Positions 8,253 through 17,158 of a DNA stretch of 64,000 bases are shown here, piece after piece (within the stretch, counting starts at the first letter, position 1; each line of letters begins with the position of its first letter). The stretch spans positions 1-64,000 of the forward strand of contig NZ_QVLT01000007.1 of assembly GCF_003417065.2 (NCBI RefSeq), given 5' to 3'. Origin of the DNA: Hymenobacter lapidiphilus (lineage in GTDB: Bacteria > Bacteroidota > Bacteroidia > Cytophagales > Hymenobacteraceae). The position numbers and the translations under genes were made by a program. Under the pieces are notes generated by a model. It was not told where the DNA came from and did not search any database. It was given only the letters and a program-made list of their open reading frames with translations.

Positions 8253-9196
8253 CTACCGCGCCTTAATCGTGTGGGTGAGGCTTTTAAACTGTTCCAGGGC
8301 CTGGTCGAAATCCTGCCGGGCAACCCCCTGCAGGGCCACGGCGGTGTTGCCGATTACCGTTACCTGCTGGTACACCAGCACCCGCTGGCCCTGTAGCTGC
8401 GCAAACCCCTCAGTTTCATAAGTTACCAGGTCGTTTACCTTGCCCGAGGTCATCTTGCGCGGCTTGTAGGCCTTGGGGCCGTCGGGGCGGGTCAGGAGCT
8501 GGGCGCCGATATCGGCAGCCGTGATGGACGGATTGTAGGGATAGGTACTGACGGTGAGCACTGGCTCGGTGCCGTAATCGGGCTTGCGCTGCCCGCCCAG
8601 CGTGTAGGTGTAGGTGCCCTGCCGGGCCAGCGCCAGCGCGAAGGGCGACTTCTGCTCGTCGAGTACGAACACGGTGTTGCCCAGCGTAACCGGCGCATCG
8701 GCGGCGGCGGGGCGGTAGGTGGCCGAGCGCAGGCTACGCCGCAACGCCCCGCCAGCAGCCGTGTCGGCCGCCGGATAGCGGGCGTCGAGTAGCACGACAA
8801 ACGTCGAGTCGCCGAACAGCAGCTGGCTGGTTTCCTGGGTGGGGCTGAGTTGCACCCGCGCCAGCTGCGCCGGGTATCCATCTATCTGCAGGGCGCTGAA
8901 GCTAATGATGGTACCGCCGCGCGCCGTAAAGCGCGCCGGGTTGAAGCCGGCCGCCTGCCGGTAATAGTTACTGCCGGGCATTTCCATTACCTGCAGCGCG
9001 GCCGACCCCGGCGCAGCCCCGTGAGGCCCGCGGCCGGCCCGAAGCCGGCAGGCGGCACCAGCCACACCCGCGTACCGGCCACCACCTGCCGGGCGGCTGG
9101 CTCGGAGGCCGAAACGGGAGTCAGGGTTTGGGCCGCGGCCCCCTGGGGCCAGCCGCCCAGCAGCAGGCCCAGGCCCACCAGAAAAAACTTCGTCAT
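8253..9196 (-). pseudogene. exported protein of unknown function, frameshifted
   Basis: The frame from the ATG at 9196 encodes a signal peptide (MTKFFLVGLGLLLGGWPQGA, cleavage after AAAQ) and about 35 further residues before it runs out of sense near 9020. The downstream frame continues from GSAALQVMEMPGSNYY to a stop at 8253. One extra base in the run CCCC (9017-9020) would join them into one product of about 313 residues ending QALEQFKSLTHTIKAR. The mature part suggests a periplasmic or outer-membrane protein, but no family is recognised. Either the gene is broken or a homopolymer base is missing from the assembly. Confidence 0.65.
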
Positions 9197-9381
9197 TATC
9201 TATCGTGCGCTTTCGGATTGCGGGTCGGGCCCGCCCCTCAATTCGTGGCAAAGTACGCACGAATCGGGCGGGCCGCCCGCCGAGTGGGCCGATTGGGGTA
9301 AGTTTGCCCCGCCAGCCGGCCGAGACTTTCTACCCGAAAGCGGCCCGCCGCCGGAGCCACCCACTTTTCAGTTTTTGCCCG

Positions 9382-9996
9382 ATGAAAGCTCTTCTGCTGA
9401 TTGATATTCAGAACGATTTTGTGCCCGGTGGGGCGCTGGCCGTAACCGGCGGCGACGCTGTTGTGGCGCTGGCCAACCAGCTGCAGCCTCACTTCGGGCT
9501 GGTGGTAGCCACCCAGGATTGGCATCCGGCCGGCCACGGCAGCTTCGCCAGCTCCCACCCCGGCCGCCAGCCCTTCGAGCAGGGAGAACTGCACGGGCTG
9601 CCCCAAACCCTCTGGCCCGACCACTGCGTGCAGGGTACACCCGGTGCCGAATTTGTGGCCGGCCTCGACCAGCACCGCATCGAGGCCATCTTCCGCAAAG
9701 GCACCAACCCCGCCATCGACTCGTACAGCGGCTTTTTCGACAACGGCCACCGCAAAAGCACCGGCCTGGCCGACTACCTGCGTGGCCGCGGCGTAACCGC
9801 AGTGTACCTGGCCGGCTTAGCGGCCGAATTCTGCGTCTACTTTTCAGCCCTCGATGCGCTACAGGAAGGCTTTGCCGTGTTCTTCGTGGAAGATGCCACC
9901 CGCGCCATCAGCGTCGAAGGCTACGAGCAGGCCCGCACCGATTTGATGCACCGCGGCGCACAGTTCGTTGCAACGGCTGACGTTCTTTTTGACTAG
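9382..9996 (+). CDS. pncA: nicotinamidase (isochorismatase superfamily)
   Basis: A 204-residue enzyme that hydrolyses nicotinamide to nicotinate for NAD salvage. The catalytic triad sits in LLIDIQNDFVPGGAL (Asp8), FRKGTNPAIDSYSGF (Lys) and GLAAEFCVYFSALDA (nucleophile Cys). The metal-binding region is ATQDWHPAGHGSFAS with the later histidine in LWPDHCVQGT. The frame is open from 9205, but the first 59 residues there are unlike the family, so the ATG at 9382 is chosen. It is divergent from the broken secreted-protein gene and convergent with the methyltransferase at 10021. Confidence 0.92.
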   Translation: MKALLLIDIQNDFVPGGALAVTGGDAVVALANQLQPHFGLVVATQDWHPAGHGSFASSHPGRQPFEQGELHGLPQTLWPDHCVQGTPGAEFVAGLDQHRIEAIFRKGTNPAIDSYSGFFDNGHRKSTGLADYLRGRGVTAVYLAGLAAEFCVYFSALDALQEGFAVFFVEDATRAISVEGYEQARTDLMHRGAQFVATADVLFD

Positions 9997-10020
9997 GCTC
10001 CAACTCCCAAGCTCCAAACC

Positions 10021-10830
10021 CTATGGCTTTTGGGCTACTACTGAGTACATCAGCGGGAGCTTGCCGGGCATCTGGGCGAGCTGGTAGCCGCCGGGGGCCG
10101 GTTCCAGTCCGTTCAGGCAGTCGTAGCACGAGTAATCGTATTCCTCGAAGTGGCGGATGGCCAGCCCCTGGCCCAATAGCGCCCCCAATACCTCCCCCAG
10201 GCTATGGTTCCACGATACAGACGTTTCGTGCAGCGGGGCAGCGCGGTCGGCGTAGGTGCCGGTTTCCTGCTCGATGATAGTCTGGCGGTTGAAATAGGAG
10301 TGCTCGATGTGGGTAAAATCGTTGTCGAACATCCAAATGGCCGGATGAAACTCGACCAGCACCAGCCGGCCGCCGGGGCGCAGGCAGCGGGCCACGCCGG
10401 CCGCCCACAACGCCAGGTCGGGCAGCCAGCCCAGCACTCCGTAAGAGGCAAACACCACGTCGAACTGCCCGTCGAGGCCGGCGGGCAGCGCCAGCACATC
10501 GGCCTGCACGAATTCGGCGGCCAGGCCCAGTTGCGCGTTAAGGGCGCGGGCGGCAGCAATGGCTTCGTCGGCCAGATCAACGCCCATCACGTGGGCGCCC
10601 ATCCGGGCCAGCGAGAGGGTATCGAGGCCAAAATGGCACTGCAGGTGCAAAATACGCTGTCCGGTAACGTTGCCGAGCAACTGCAGCTCGGGCGGGTTGA
10701 GCGACGATTGGCCCGCCGCAAAACCGGCTACATCATAGAAATCTGACGCGAGGTGGAAGGCCGTTTTAGCATTCCAGAGGCGACGGTTCTGCTCCAGGTA
10801 ATCAGGTGGAATATTGGGTGGCGTACTCAT
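10021..10830 (-). CDS. class I SAM-dependent methyltransferase
   Basis: A 269-residue Rossmann methyltransferase: motif I in RILHLQCHFGLDTLSLARMG, the acidic strand end in VMGVDLADEAIAAA, motif II around FDVVFASYGVLGWLPD, and CLRPGGRLVLVEFHPAIW for motif III. The C-terminal part has tyrosine- and histidine-rich stretches (HIEHSYFNRQTI) seen in small-molecule methyltransferases. Substrate unknown. The ATG at 10830 overlaps the stop of the BLUF gene (ATGA), which makes the two one translational unit. The frame is open further upstream inside the BLUF gene, but that part is a shadow. Confidence 0.8.
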   Translation of the reverse strand: MSTPPNIPPDYLEQNRRLWNAKTAFHLASDFYDVAGFAAGQSSLNPPELQLLGNVTGQRILHLQCHFGLDTLSLARMGAHVMGVDLADEAIAAARALNAQLGLAAEFVQADVLALPAGLDGQFDVVFASYGVLGWLPDLALWAAGVARCLRPGGRLVLVEFHPAIWMFDNDFTHIEHSYFNRQTIIEQETGTYADRAAPLHETSVSWNHSLGEVLGALLGQGLAIRHFEEYDYSCYDCLNGLEPAPGGYQLAQMPGKLPLMYSVVAQKP

Positions 10831-11249
10831 CAAACGGTAAGGCGGGTTTGCTGGATGAATTCCCGGATCAACTCCCGAATCAGCCGACCGGCTTCGTTGC
10901 GGGGCTGCCAGGGGTTTTCGGGGTCGCAGTAGCCGGCCAGCGAGGCAAAGGCGGAAGGCGAGGCCACCGCAAAGGCCATCGACCATTCGGGAAACTCGCG
11001 CCAGCTCACCGGGCCGTCGGCCAGCTTTACTACGGTACTGTGGCGCGGGTCGTGCTCAATGCGGCCATAGAGCTGTTCCACTGCTTTCCGCTCGCCCTCC
11101 AGCACCTGTAGCACTTGGCCGTTGCAGTACAACAGAATGCCCGTGATGCCCGCCTGGTGGTTGTACTGCCTGAACTTTATCAGCATTTCGCGCAGCAGGC
11201 TTTCGCTTAATGTACCCATTACCTGGCTCGAGTATACAAGATGGTACAT
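10830..11249 (-). CDS. BLUF-domain blue-light sensor protein
   Basis: A 139-residue protein that is almost only a BLUF domain, which binds FAD and senses blue light. The key residues are in place: Tyr6 (LVYSS), Asn30 in QYNHQAGITGILLY, Gln48 in GQVLQVLEGE, and the later RIEHDPRHSTVV and REFPEWSMAF segments. The C-terminal 40 residues hold the capping helices and no output domain. Short BLUF proteins act through a partner. The gene is the first of a two-gene unit with the methyltransferase at 10021-10830 and divergent from malate:quinone oxidoreductase. Confidence 0.88.
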   Translation of the reverse strand: MYHLVYSSQVMGTLSESLLREMLIKFRQYNHQAGITGILLYCNGQVLQVLEGERKAVEQLYGRIEHDPRHSTVVKLADGPVSWREFPEWSMAFAVASPSAFASLAGYCDPENPWQPRNEAGRLIRELIREFIQQTRLTV

Positions 11250-11450
11250 AGTTGCGGGGCTTTAACTTACACATACAACGCACATCCGGCGCGACGGTGG
11301 CACCTACCAGAACCAACCCTGCCAGGACAATAACTAAATATACGTTTTTAAAGATGGAGTGCCAAGATTCGAGGAAATGTGGCCCTGAACCCCATTCGTT
11401 TATCTTTTTGGGGTCCGGGTTCGTACCTATCATCCTTAGCCTCTTCCCCA

Positions 11451-12973
11451 ATGAATTCTACTACCACTTCCCTACCCGCCACCGATGTAGTGCTGATTGG
11501 TGCCGGCATTATGAGCGCCACGCTGGGCCTGATGCTCAAGGAGCTCGACCCGACACTGACCATCACTGTTTTTGAGCGCCTCGATGTGGCCGCCGCCGAA
11601 AGCTCCGATGCCTGGAACAACGCCGGTACCGGCCACTCGGCTTTCTGCGAGCTGAACTACACGCCCGAGCGCCCCGATGGCTCCATCGATATCAGCAAAG
11701 CCCTCAAAATTGCCGAGCAGTTCGAGCAGAGCAAGCAGTTCTGGGCCTTTCTGACGGAGAAATACAATATCAAGGAAATCGAGCGGTTTATCAATTATAT
11801 CCCGCACATGAGCTTCGTGATGGGCCGCGAGAATGTGGAATTCCTGCGCAAGCGCCACGCCGCTCTCACCGACTCGGCCCTGTTTAAAGGCATGCAGTTC
11901 ACCGAAGACCGGGCCGAAATTGAGACTTGGATGCCGCTGGTGATGGAAGGCCGCGACGCTGAGCAGACCGTGGCCGCCACCCGCATGGACCTGGGCACCG
12001 ACGTCAACTTCGGCTCCCTAACCCGCGGCATGTTTTACCTGCTGCAGGAAAAACCGGGCGTAACCATGCACTTCCACCACGAGGTGGACAAGCTGCACCA
12101 CAACGCCGACGGCAGCTGGCGGGTGAAAACCAAGAACCTTGAGAACGGCCAGGAAGTCGAAACCCAGGCCCGGTTCGTGTTCATTGGGGCCGGAGGCGGC
12201 TCGCTGCCGCTGCTCGAAAAATCCGATATTCCGGAGGCCGACGGCTACGGGGGCTTCCCGGTAAGCGGGCAGTGGCTGCGGTGCATCAACCCGGCCGTTA
12301 TCGCCCGCCACGACGCCAAAGTGTATGGCAAGGCTTCCGTCGGCTCGCCGCCCATGTCGGTACCCCACCTCGATACGCGCGTGATTGACGGCGAAAAGCA
12401 GCTATTGTTCGGTCCCTACGCCGGCTTCAGCACCAAGTTCCTGAAAACGGGCTCCTACTTCGACTTGCCGGCATCCATCCAGTTCGGCAACGTGAAGCCC
12501 ATGATTATGGCCGGCCTCAAGAACCTCTCGCTCACCAAATACCTGATTCAGCAGGTTGCTCAGTCGCCCGACGACCGGTTGGCGCCCTGCGCGAGTACCT
12601 GCCCGAGGCCCAGGCGCAGGATTGGGAGTTGGCCATTGCCGGCCAGCGCGTGCAGGTTATCAAAAAGGATAAGAAAGAAGGCGGCGTGCTCGAATTCGGT
12701 ACCGAAGTGGTAACGGCCGCCGACGGCTCCATTGCCGCGCTGCTCGGGGCCTCGCCCGGTGCCTCTACCGCCGTCAGCATCATGCTGAATCTGGTGCAGC
12801 AGTGTTTTCCCCGGCAGTCGGCGACGCCCGAGTGGCAGGCCAAATTCCGTGAGCTGGTGCCCACCTTCGGCCACCAGCTGGCCGACGAGCCGGAACTGGT
12901 GAACCAGACGCGCACCCGCACCAGCACCATTCTGGGGCTGGTAACGCCACAGCAGTTGGGTATTGAGGTTTAG
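11451..12973 (+). pseudogene. mqo: malate:quinone oxidoreductase, frameshifted
   Basis: An FAD enzyme at the membrane that oxidises malate to oxaloacetate and passes electrons to quinone. From the ATG at 11451 the product shows the FAD motif DVVLIGAGIMSATLGLML, WNNAGTGHSAFCELNYTP and GAGGGSLPLLEKSDIPE. After YLIQQVAQSPDDRL the frame loses sense near 12582; the plus-one frame continues ALREYLPEAQAQDWELAIAG to the normal C-terminus (GLVTPQQLGIEV). Adding one base at about 12582 restores a product of roughly 507 residues, the usual length. Everything else is conserved, which argues for a sequencing indel over decay. Confidence 0.85.
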
Positions 12974-13001
12974 CGCCTGAAACCAGTCAGCGAATCAACC
13001 G

Positions 13002-13032
13002 AAAGAGCCCGCCGGAACTGGCGGGCTCTTTT
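13002..13032 (+). terminator. intrinsic terminator after mqo
   Basis: AAAGAGCCCGCC, a GGAACT loop and GGCGGGCTCTTTT form a 12-bp stem ending in T residues, 29 bases after the mqo stop. The A-rich left flank could let it work on the minus strand as well, for the convergent ctlX gene. Confidence 0.85.
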
Positions 13033-13049
13033 GGTTGGCAGGTGGAGAG

Positions 13050-13085
13050 ACTCAATCATGCTTCGGCTGCGCTCAGCACGACGTT
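13050..13085. repeat. palindromic repeat, family A, half copy
   Basis: ATCATGCTTCGGCTGCGCTCAGCACGACGTT resembles the right arm of the element at 3020-3119 (ATGCTTCGGCTTCGCTCAGCATGACGTT). No left arm is present. It lies between the mqo terminator and the end of ctlX. Confidence 0.6.
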
Positions 13086-13121
13086 GCTTCTGCGCGGTTT
13101 CTTCCCCACTGCCCGCGCAGC

Positions 13122-14064
13122 CTAGCTGGCTGCGGTTTCGGCGACTTCGGGAAGAAACACCTCGGCCAGCATGCACCGGACGCTGCCGCCGCCCAGGGTT
13201 TCGATGGTGGGAATGGGCAGCGGCAGCAGCTCGGCGTGGCGGCTGAGCTGCTGCCGCTGTTCGGTCGTGAGCGAGTCGTGGGCACTTTGCGACATGGCCA
13301 GCAGCACGGGGCCGCCGACGGGCTGCAGGGCCAGCATGTTGCCCGCGAAGCAGGCCACCTGGGCCAGCGAGATGGGCACGATTTCGTGGCCGGTTTCGGT
13401 GAGCGAATCCACCACGGCGCGGCGCTCGGCCGCATCAGCAATACTTTCGAGGCAAGCCACCGCAAAGCCGGGCCCGATACTAAGCATCACATTGGTGTGG
13501 TAGATTTCCTGCCCCCGTTCATCGACGGACCGGGAAGGACACCGGCTGGTAGCCCAGCTGGGCGCAGGCGTCGGCCAGCAGGCCCGGCTCGGTACGGGGC
13601 GAGCGGCCGGCGTAGGCGCGGCGGTGCTCGTGGTCGAAGATGATGCTGCCCGTGCCCTCCAGAAACCGGCCTTCTGCCTCCGCGCCCGACAAGTCCAGCA
13701 CTTCCGCTATCCCGAATTCCTGGCCCAGGGCCGCCACAATATCGGGGCGGCGCTCGGGGCGGCGGTTGGGGGCGCACATGGGGTAGAGCACGGCGCGGCC
13801 GTCGGCGTGCAATGAGAGCCAGTTGTTAGGAAACACGGCATCGGGCTTGGCGGGGGCGGGCGTGTCGTCGAACACGCGCACCTGCACGCCCCGGCTGCGC
13901 AGGGTTTCAACCAAGGCACCAAACTCGGCAACAGCGCGGGCCTCGGCGTCAGCGGCGCTCAGATTGGTGGGGACCTGCTGGAAGTTGTTGGATTCGGCCG
14001 TTTCGGCGTTGAAGCCGAACCGGGCAGGCCGGACAACAAATACGGTGGAGGCTGCTTGCTTCAT
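13122..14064 (-). pseudogene. ctlX: CtlX-type citrulline utilisation hydrolase, frameshifted
   Basis: A guanidino-group hydrolase of the arginine-deiminase/amidinotransferase fold. The first frame (from 14064) has VFPNNWLSLHADGRAVLYPM and FLEGTGSIIFDHEHRRAYAG, ending at RR-stop near 13530. The second frame continues VDERGQEIYHTNVMLSIGPG and carries the catalytic Cys in GGGSVRCMLAEVFLPE. Removing one C from the CCC at about 13534-13538 joins them (SFRSVDERGQE) into a product of about 313 residues, the family length. Family members hydrolyse citrulline or similar compounds. The catalytic residues are intact. Confidence 0.75.
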
Positions 14065-14124
14065 GGGGCTAAACTACGGAAAAGGCCCCTACAAATGCAC
14101 CCCAATCCCAACACTATGGAGCGC

Positions 14125-14158
14125 AAAAAAGCACGCCCCTAGTTGGAGCGTGCTTTTT
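14125..14158 (-). terminator. intrinsic terminator after the cold-shock gene
   Basis: On the minus strand AAAAAGCACGC, a loop, then GCGTGCTTTTTT: an 11-bp stem followed by six T, 23 bases past the stop of the cold-shock gene. Confidence 0.85.
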
Positions 14159-14181
14159 GCAACTACAAAAAGTAGGGTAGG

Positions 14182-14373
14182 CTAAGCGCGACGCACTTTA
14201 ACGGCGTTCAGGCCCTTACGGCCCTGCTCTACTTCGAATTCTACCTTGTCATTGTCGCGGATTTCGTCAATGAGGCCGGTTACGTGTACGAAGATGTCTT
14301 CGCCGGTTTCGGCGTTGTTGATGAAACCAAACCCTTTGGTCTCATTGAAAAATTTTACGGTTCCCGTCTGCAT
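14182..14373 (-). CDS. cold-shock domain protein
   Basis: A 63-residue single-domain OB-fold protein of the CspA family. It has RNP1 (KGFGFI) and RNP2 (DIFVHV) in TGTVKFFNETKGFGFINN and GEDIFVHVTGL, and the C-terminal VEFEVEQGRKGLNAVKV. It binds single-stranded RNA and DNA and acts as an RNA chaperone. The ATG at 14373 gives the canonical MQTGTVKFF start; a longer frame to 14406 is untypical. A long untranslated leader is likely, since about 110 AT-richer bases follow upstream, but no promoter was fixed with confidence. It is followed by a strong terminator, so it is monocistronic. Confidence 0.92.
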   Translation of the reverse strand: MQTGTVKFFNETKGFGFINNAETGEDIFVHVTGLIDEIRDNDKVEFEVEQGRKGLNAVKVRRA

Positions 14374-14477
14374 GATGCTTGGAAGGAGGTGGAGATGATA
14401 AAGCAAGCAGCAGCGGGACTTTTTGGCTCAGTTCAGCTAGGCTGAATTGAGTTGATGACTCGTTGGCAATTTGCCTT

Positions 14478-14880
14478 TTAACGTGCTAAAGATAGACTTT
14501 TTTTTTGGAACGGTTCGACAGGCCTTTCATCATAAGCCTCTAAAGATTCGACCAAGGACCGGGACACCGCCTTCAGCAGTTTCAGATGAAGCGCATGCCG
14601 AGCCGAAAACAACCCAGCAGCCCACCCCAGAGCGGCAGTACCCGTGGCGCGGCCCAGCCGCGCCAGCACCCGAATATTGTAGCTATAGAAGCCCTGACCG
14701 GCGCAGCGCGGCTGCTGCAAGGCCAGCGCTAGGGCTGCCAGAACCACTAGCGGGACTACTGTAGCACTACCAGTCCCAACCAGCCCAGCGGCACCAACCC
14801 GCAGTACACCCTGATGTTGAGCGCGACGTAGCTCAGGCCGACCAGCTGGCTGACGCTTATAAATATCTGATGTTACGCCC
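14478..14880 (-). pseudogene. remnant of a membrane protein, truncated
   Basis: Two adjacent minus-strand frames hold hydrophobic segments that look like one protein: SQLVGLSYVALNIRVYCGLV and PLGWLGLVVLQ in one frame (about 14745-14877), then VPLVVLAALALALQQPRC, GFYSYNIRVLARLG and LGWAAGLFSARHALHLKLLK in the next. A single missing base near 14760 would join them. No start codon precedes the first piece, which begins just after a stop and next to the palindromic repeat at 14896-15017. It therefore looks like a gene cut at its 5' end. The family is unknown and the call is tentative. Confidence 0.35.
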
Positions 14881-14895
14881 CGTTATCTTAAGTTG

Positions 14896-15017
14896 ATTGT
14901 AGCACTGCCGTAGGGTGCGGGGCTTGTCCCTGCCCATCGTTGCACGATATCGACAGTGCCTAATGTGGCTCCTAACGGTGCAACGGCGGGCAGGGACATG
15001 CCCCGCACCTTACAATC
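14896..15017. repeat. palindromic repeat, family B, copy 1
   Basis: ATTGTA...GGTGCGGGGCTTGTCCCTGCCC at the left and GGGCAGGGACATGCCCCGCACC...TACAAT at the right face each other across about 50 bases. The same GCGGGGCTTGTCCC core recurs at 45899 and 53421. The rest of the gap to 15279 shows no convincing gene; a 39-codon minus frame at 15162-15281 is discussed among the rejected items. Confidence 0.75.
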
Positions 15018-15279
15018 AGCCCTATCTGCGTAACAGCAGTTAATAACAAACACTACTAGGGCATCGAACATGCCGGCGAACAGGTTGAGCAGGATTTACA
15101 TACGCCGGCAAATGCATCAGGTGTGGCCAATTGTTGCGGCAGTTTTTGGGGCTGCAGCGGCTTAGGCTACAACTTTATAGCGGCCGTCCGGGTAAAGCAG
15201 CTGTTCGCATCGGTGCGGCAACGGCCGCATCTGGCCCTGCTTGTACCGTTGCTCCACTCCTGCTCTAGCTTCTTGTTTC

Positions 15280-16208
15280 ATGACTGAACCAACCACTTCC
15301 GCTCCGGCCGACTCGCCATTGATTGTACTGGCCGGGGCTACCGGGGCGCTGGGGCTGCTTATTGCCCACCATCTGCGCCGGCGCGGGGCCGAGGTGCGGG
15401 CGCTGGTGCGCCCGGCGAGCCTGAGCGGGGCCGAAGCCGAGTCGTTGCGGCGGCAGGGGGTGCAGGTGGTGGCCGCGGACTACGGTAGCGGTGCCGATCT
15501 GACCCAGGCCTGCCAGGGCGCCGCCTGTGTGGTATCGGCCCTCAACGGGCTGCGCGATATTATGGTGGAAGCCCAGGGCAGGCTGCTCGATGCGGCCGTG
15601 GCGGCCGGCGTGCCGCGCTTCATTCCATCCGACTTTTCGGCCGATTTCACCCGGGTGCCCGAGGGCTCGAACCGCAACTTCGACTTGCGCCGCGAGTTTG
15701 CCCGCCGGCTCGACAAGGCACCTATCCGGGCCACGTCGGTGCTTAATGGCATGTTCATGGATTTGCTGCGGGGCACGCGCCGGTGGTGCTGGCCGGCCCG
15801 CGGCTGGTGCTTTATTGGGGCAACGCCGACCAGCCCCTCGACCTGACAACCATGCAGGACACGGCCGACTTTACGGCCGCCGCCGCCCTCGACCCCGGCA
15901 CGCCCCGCTACCTGCGCGTGGCCGGCGAAGTAGCCAGCCCCCGGCAGCTGCGCGAGGCCGCCAGCGCCGCCACTGGCCGGCCCTACCGGCTGCTGCGGCC
16001 CGGCGGTCTGGGCCTGCTGAGCACGCTCATCAGCATCACCAAAACCCTGGTGCCAGCCTCAAACGATGTGTTTCCGCCCTGGCAGGGCATGCAGTACCTA
16101 CGCAACATGCTCAGCGGCGAAGCCAAACTACAGGGACCACTTGATAACAACCGCTACCCGGGCCTGGAGTGGACGACGGTACGGGCCATGCTGGCGGCGA
16201 ACCGATAG
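15280..16208 (+). pseudogene. NmrA-like NAD(P)-binding protein, frameshifted
   Basis: The first frame starts MTEPTTSAPADSPLIVLAGA and carries the Rossmann motif GATGALG, then VSALNGLRDIMVEAQGRLLD and FIPSDFSADFTRVPEG, typical of the NmrA/isoflavone-reductase-like atypical SDR group. After MFMDLLRG the frame fails near 15776; another frame continues VVLAGPRLVLYWGNADQPLD to a stop at 16208. One added G in GGCACGCGCC joins them into a product of about 309 residues. These proteins are redox sensors or reductases of small aromatic compounds; the role here is unknown. Confidence 0.75.
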
Positions 16209-16245
16209 GCGCGGTTGACTTGGGAATGAATCGGGCCAGCCCAGC

Positions 16246-16642
16246 TTATGGCTGTTGCCGCCCTTGCCACCACACCCACCCGAACCGGCCCACACTCAGT
16301 AGCGCTATCAGCCAGATTACCAGCACCAACGTTCCTATGAGCCAATTTGCGCGCCGGGTAATCGGGGTAGAGGCCGCCCGCTGCCTGGCCTCACGCATCA
16401 CCTCGGCCGGCACCAGCCGGATGCTGAGCGCAATGCCGGCCGGCACCAGAATCAGGTCGTCGAGGTAACCCAGCACGGGGATAAAATCGGGAATCAGGTC
16501 GATGGGGCTGGCGGCGTAGGCCAGCGTCGCCAGCATTACCAGGCGGGCGTACCAAGGCGTGCGCGGGTCGCGCGGCGTAGTACAGGGCCACCAGCTCGAT
16601 TTTGAGGGCGCGGGCGCGGTTCTTAAGGTCGACAAACATCAT
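16246..16642 (-). pseudogene. DUF1232 (YkvA-like) membrane protein, frameshifted
   Basis: The start MMFVDLKNRARALKIELVAL lies in one frame and the conserved core DPRTPWYARLVMLATLAYAA with SPIDLIPDFIPVLGYLDDLI in another; they meet near 16572, where one missing C (CGCGAC read as CGAC) breaks the gene. The repaired product of about 131 residues has the DUF1232 core plus a C-terminal membrane helix (WLIGTLVLVIWLIALLSV). DUF1232 proteins are small membrane proteins of unknown function. Convergent with the NmrA-like gene. Confidence 0.75.
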
Positions 16643-17158
16643 CGGCAAGGTAAGCCGCCACACCGGGAAGCCGACAGCCTTCCTGCACCTGAGGATGGCT
16701 CCGGCAAAATCGGCAGGGTAGCCGAGGTAACATTTGAACGCGCGGCACGATGAAGCACTTCTGCTCCAGGAAGTCCCGGTTGGGGCGGGCCGATTTTCGG
16801 CGCAGTTGTTCAGCGGTTATTTGCGTTTCAGCGTACGGGCTTTGCGGGCCGCCGGTGCTATTTCTCAAGTTCCCGCACGGGCCGGGGCCAGCTTCGGGCT
16901 CAACCGTTTTACCCGGGCCAGCCCGCCCGCTGACCGAGCCAGGAGCTGCGTGGCTCAAAATACAAAATTCCTTATGCCAGAAAGGTGATATTTTACATGG
17001 CCAAGTATGCGTTAAACATGCGCCTACGCCTTATCTTGTATTGAATAAACACAAAGTGATTCTCATTGCCCAGCAACCAGGCCCTGTTTAACGGGTAAGT
17101 GCTTGCCGCAAGTATCCATAATAAAGCGCTTGCCTTCACGGCCGCTGCACCACCCACG
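16643..17158. other. gap without a recognisable gene
   Basis: About 515 bases between the DUF1232 gene and the hybrid kinase. Open frames on both strands are short and match no family. The stretch from 16985 on is AT-richer and probably holds the kinase promoter and leader, but no clear promoter match was found. Confidence 0.5.

Noticed and set aside
14487..14494. TATCTTTA as a possible -7 element for the cold-shock gene.
   Set aside because: It lacks the final G of the consensus and has no TTG at the right distance upstream, so it was not called a promoter.
14883..15071. 62-codon minus-strand frame.
   Set aside because: It lies on the family B palindromic repeat and is a translation of repeat DNA.
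15162..15281. 39-codon minus-strand frame (MKQEARAGVEQRYKQGQMRP to DGRYKVVA) overlapping the start of the NmrA-like gene.
   Set aside because: It is composed like a real C-terminus, but its start coincides with the opposite gene's start region, no promoter or conservation is visible, and it is as likely a chance frame or gene tail.
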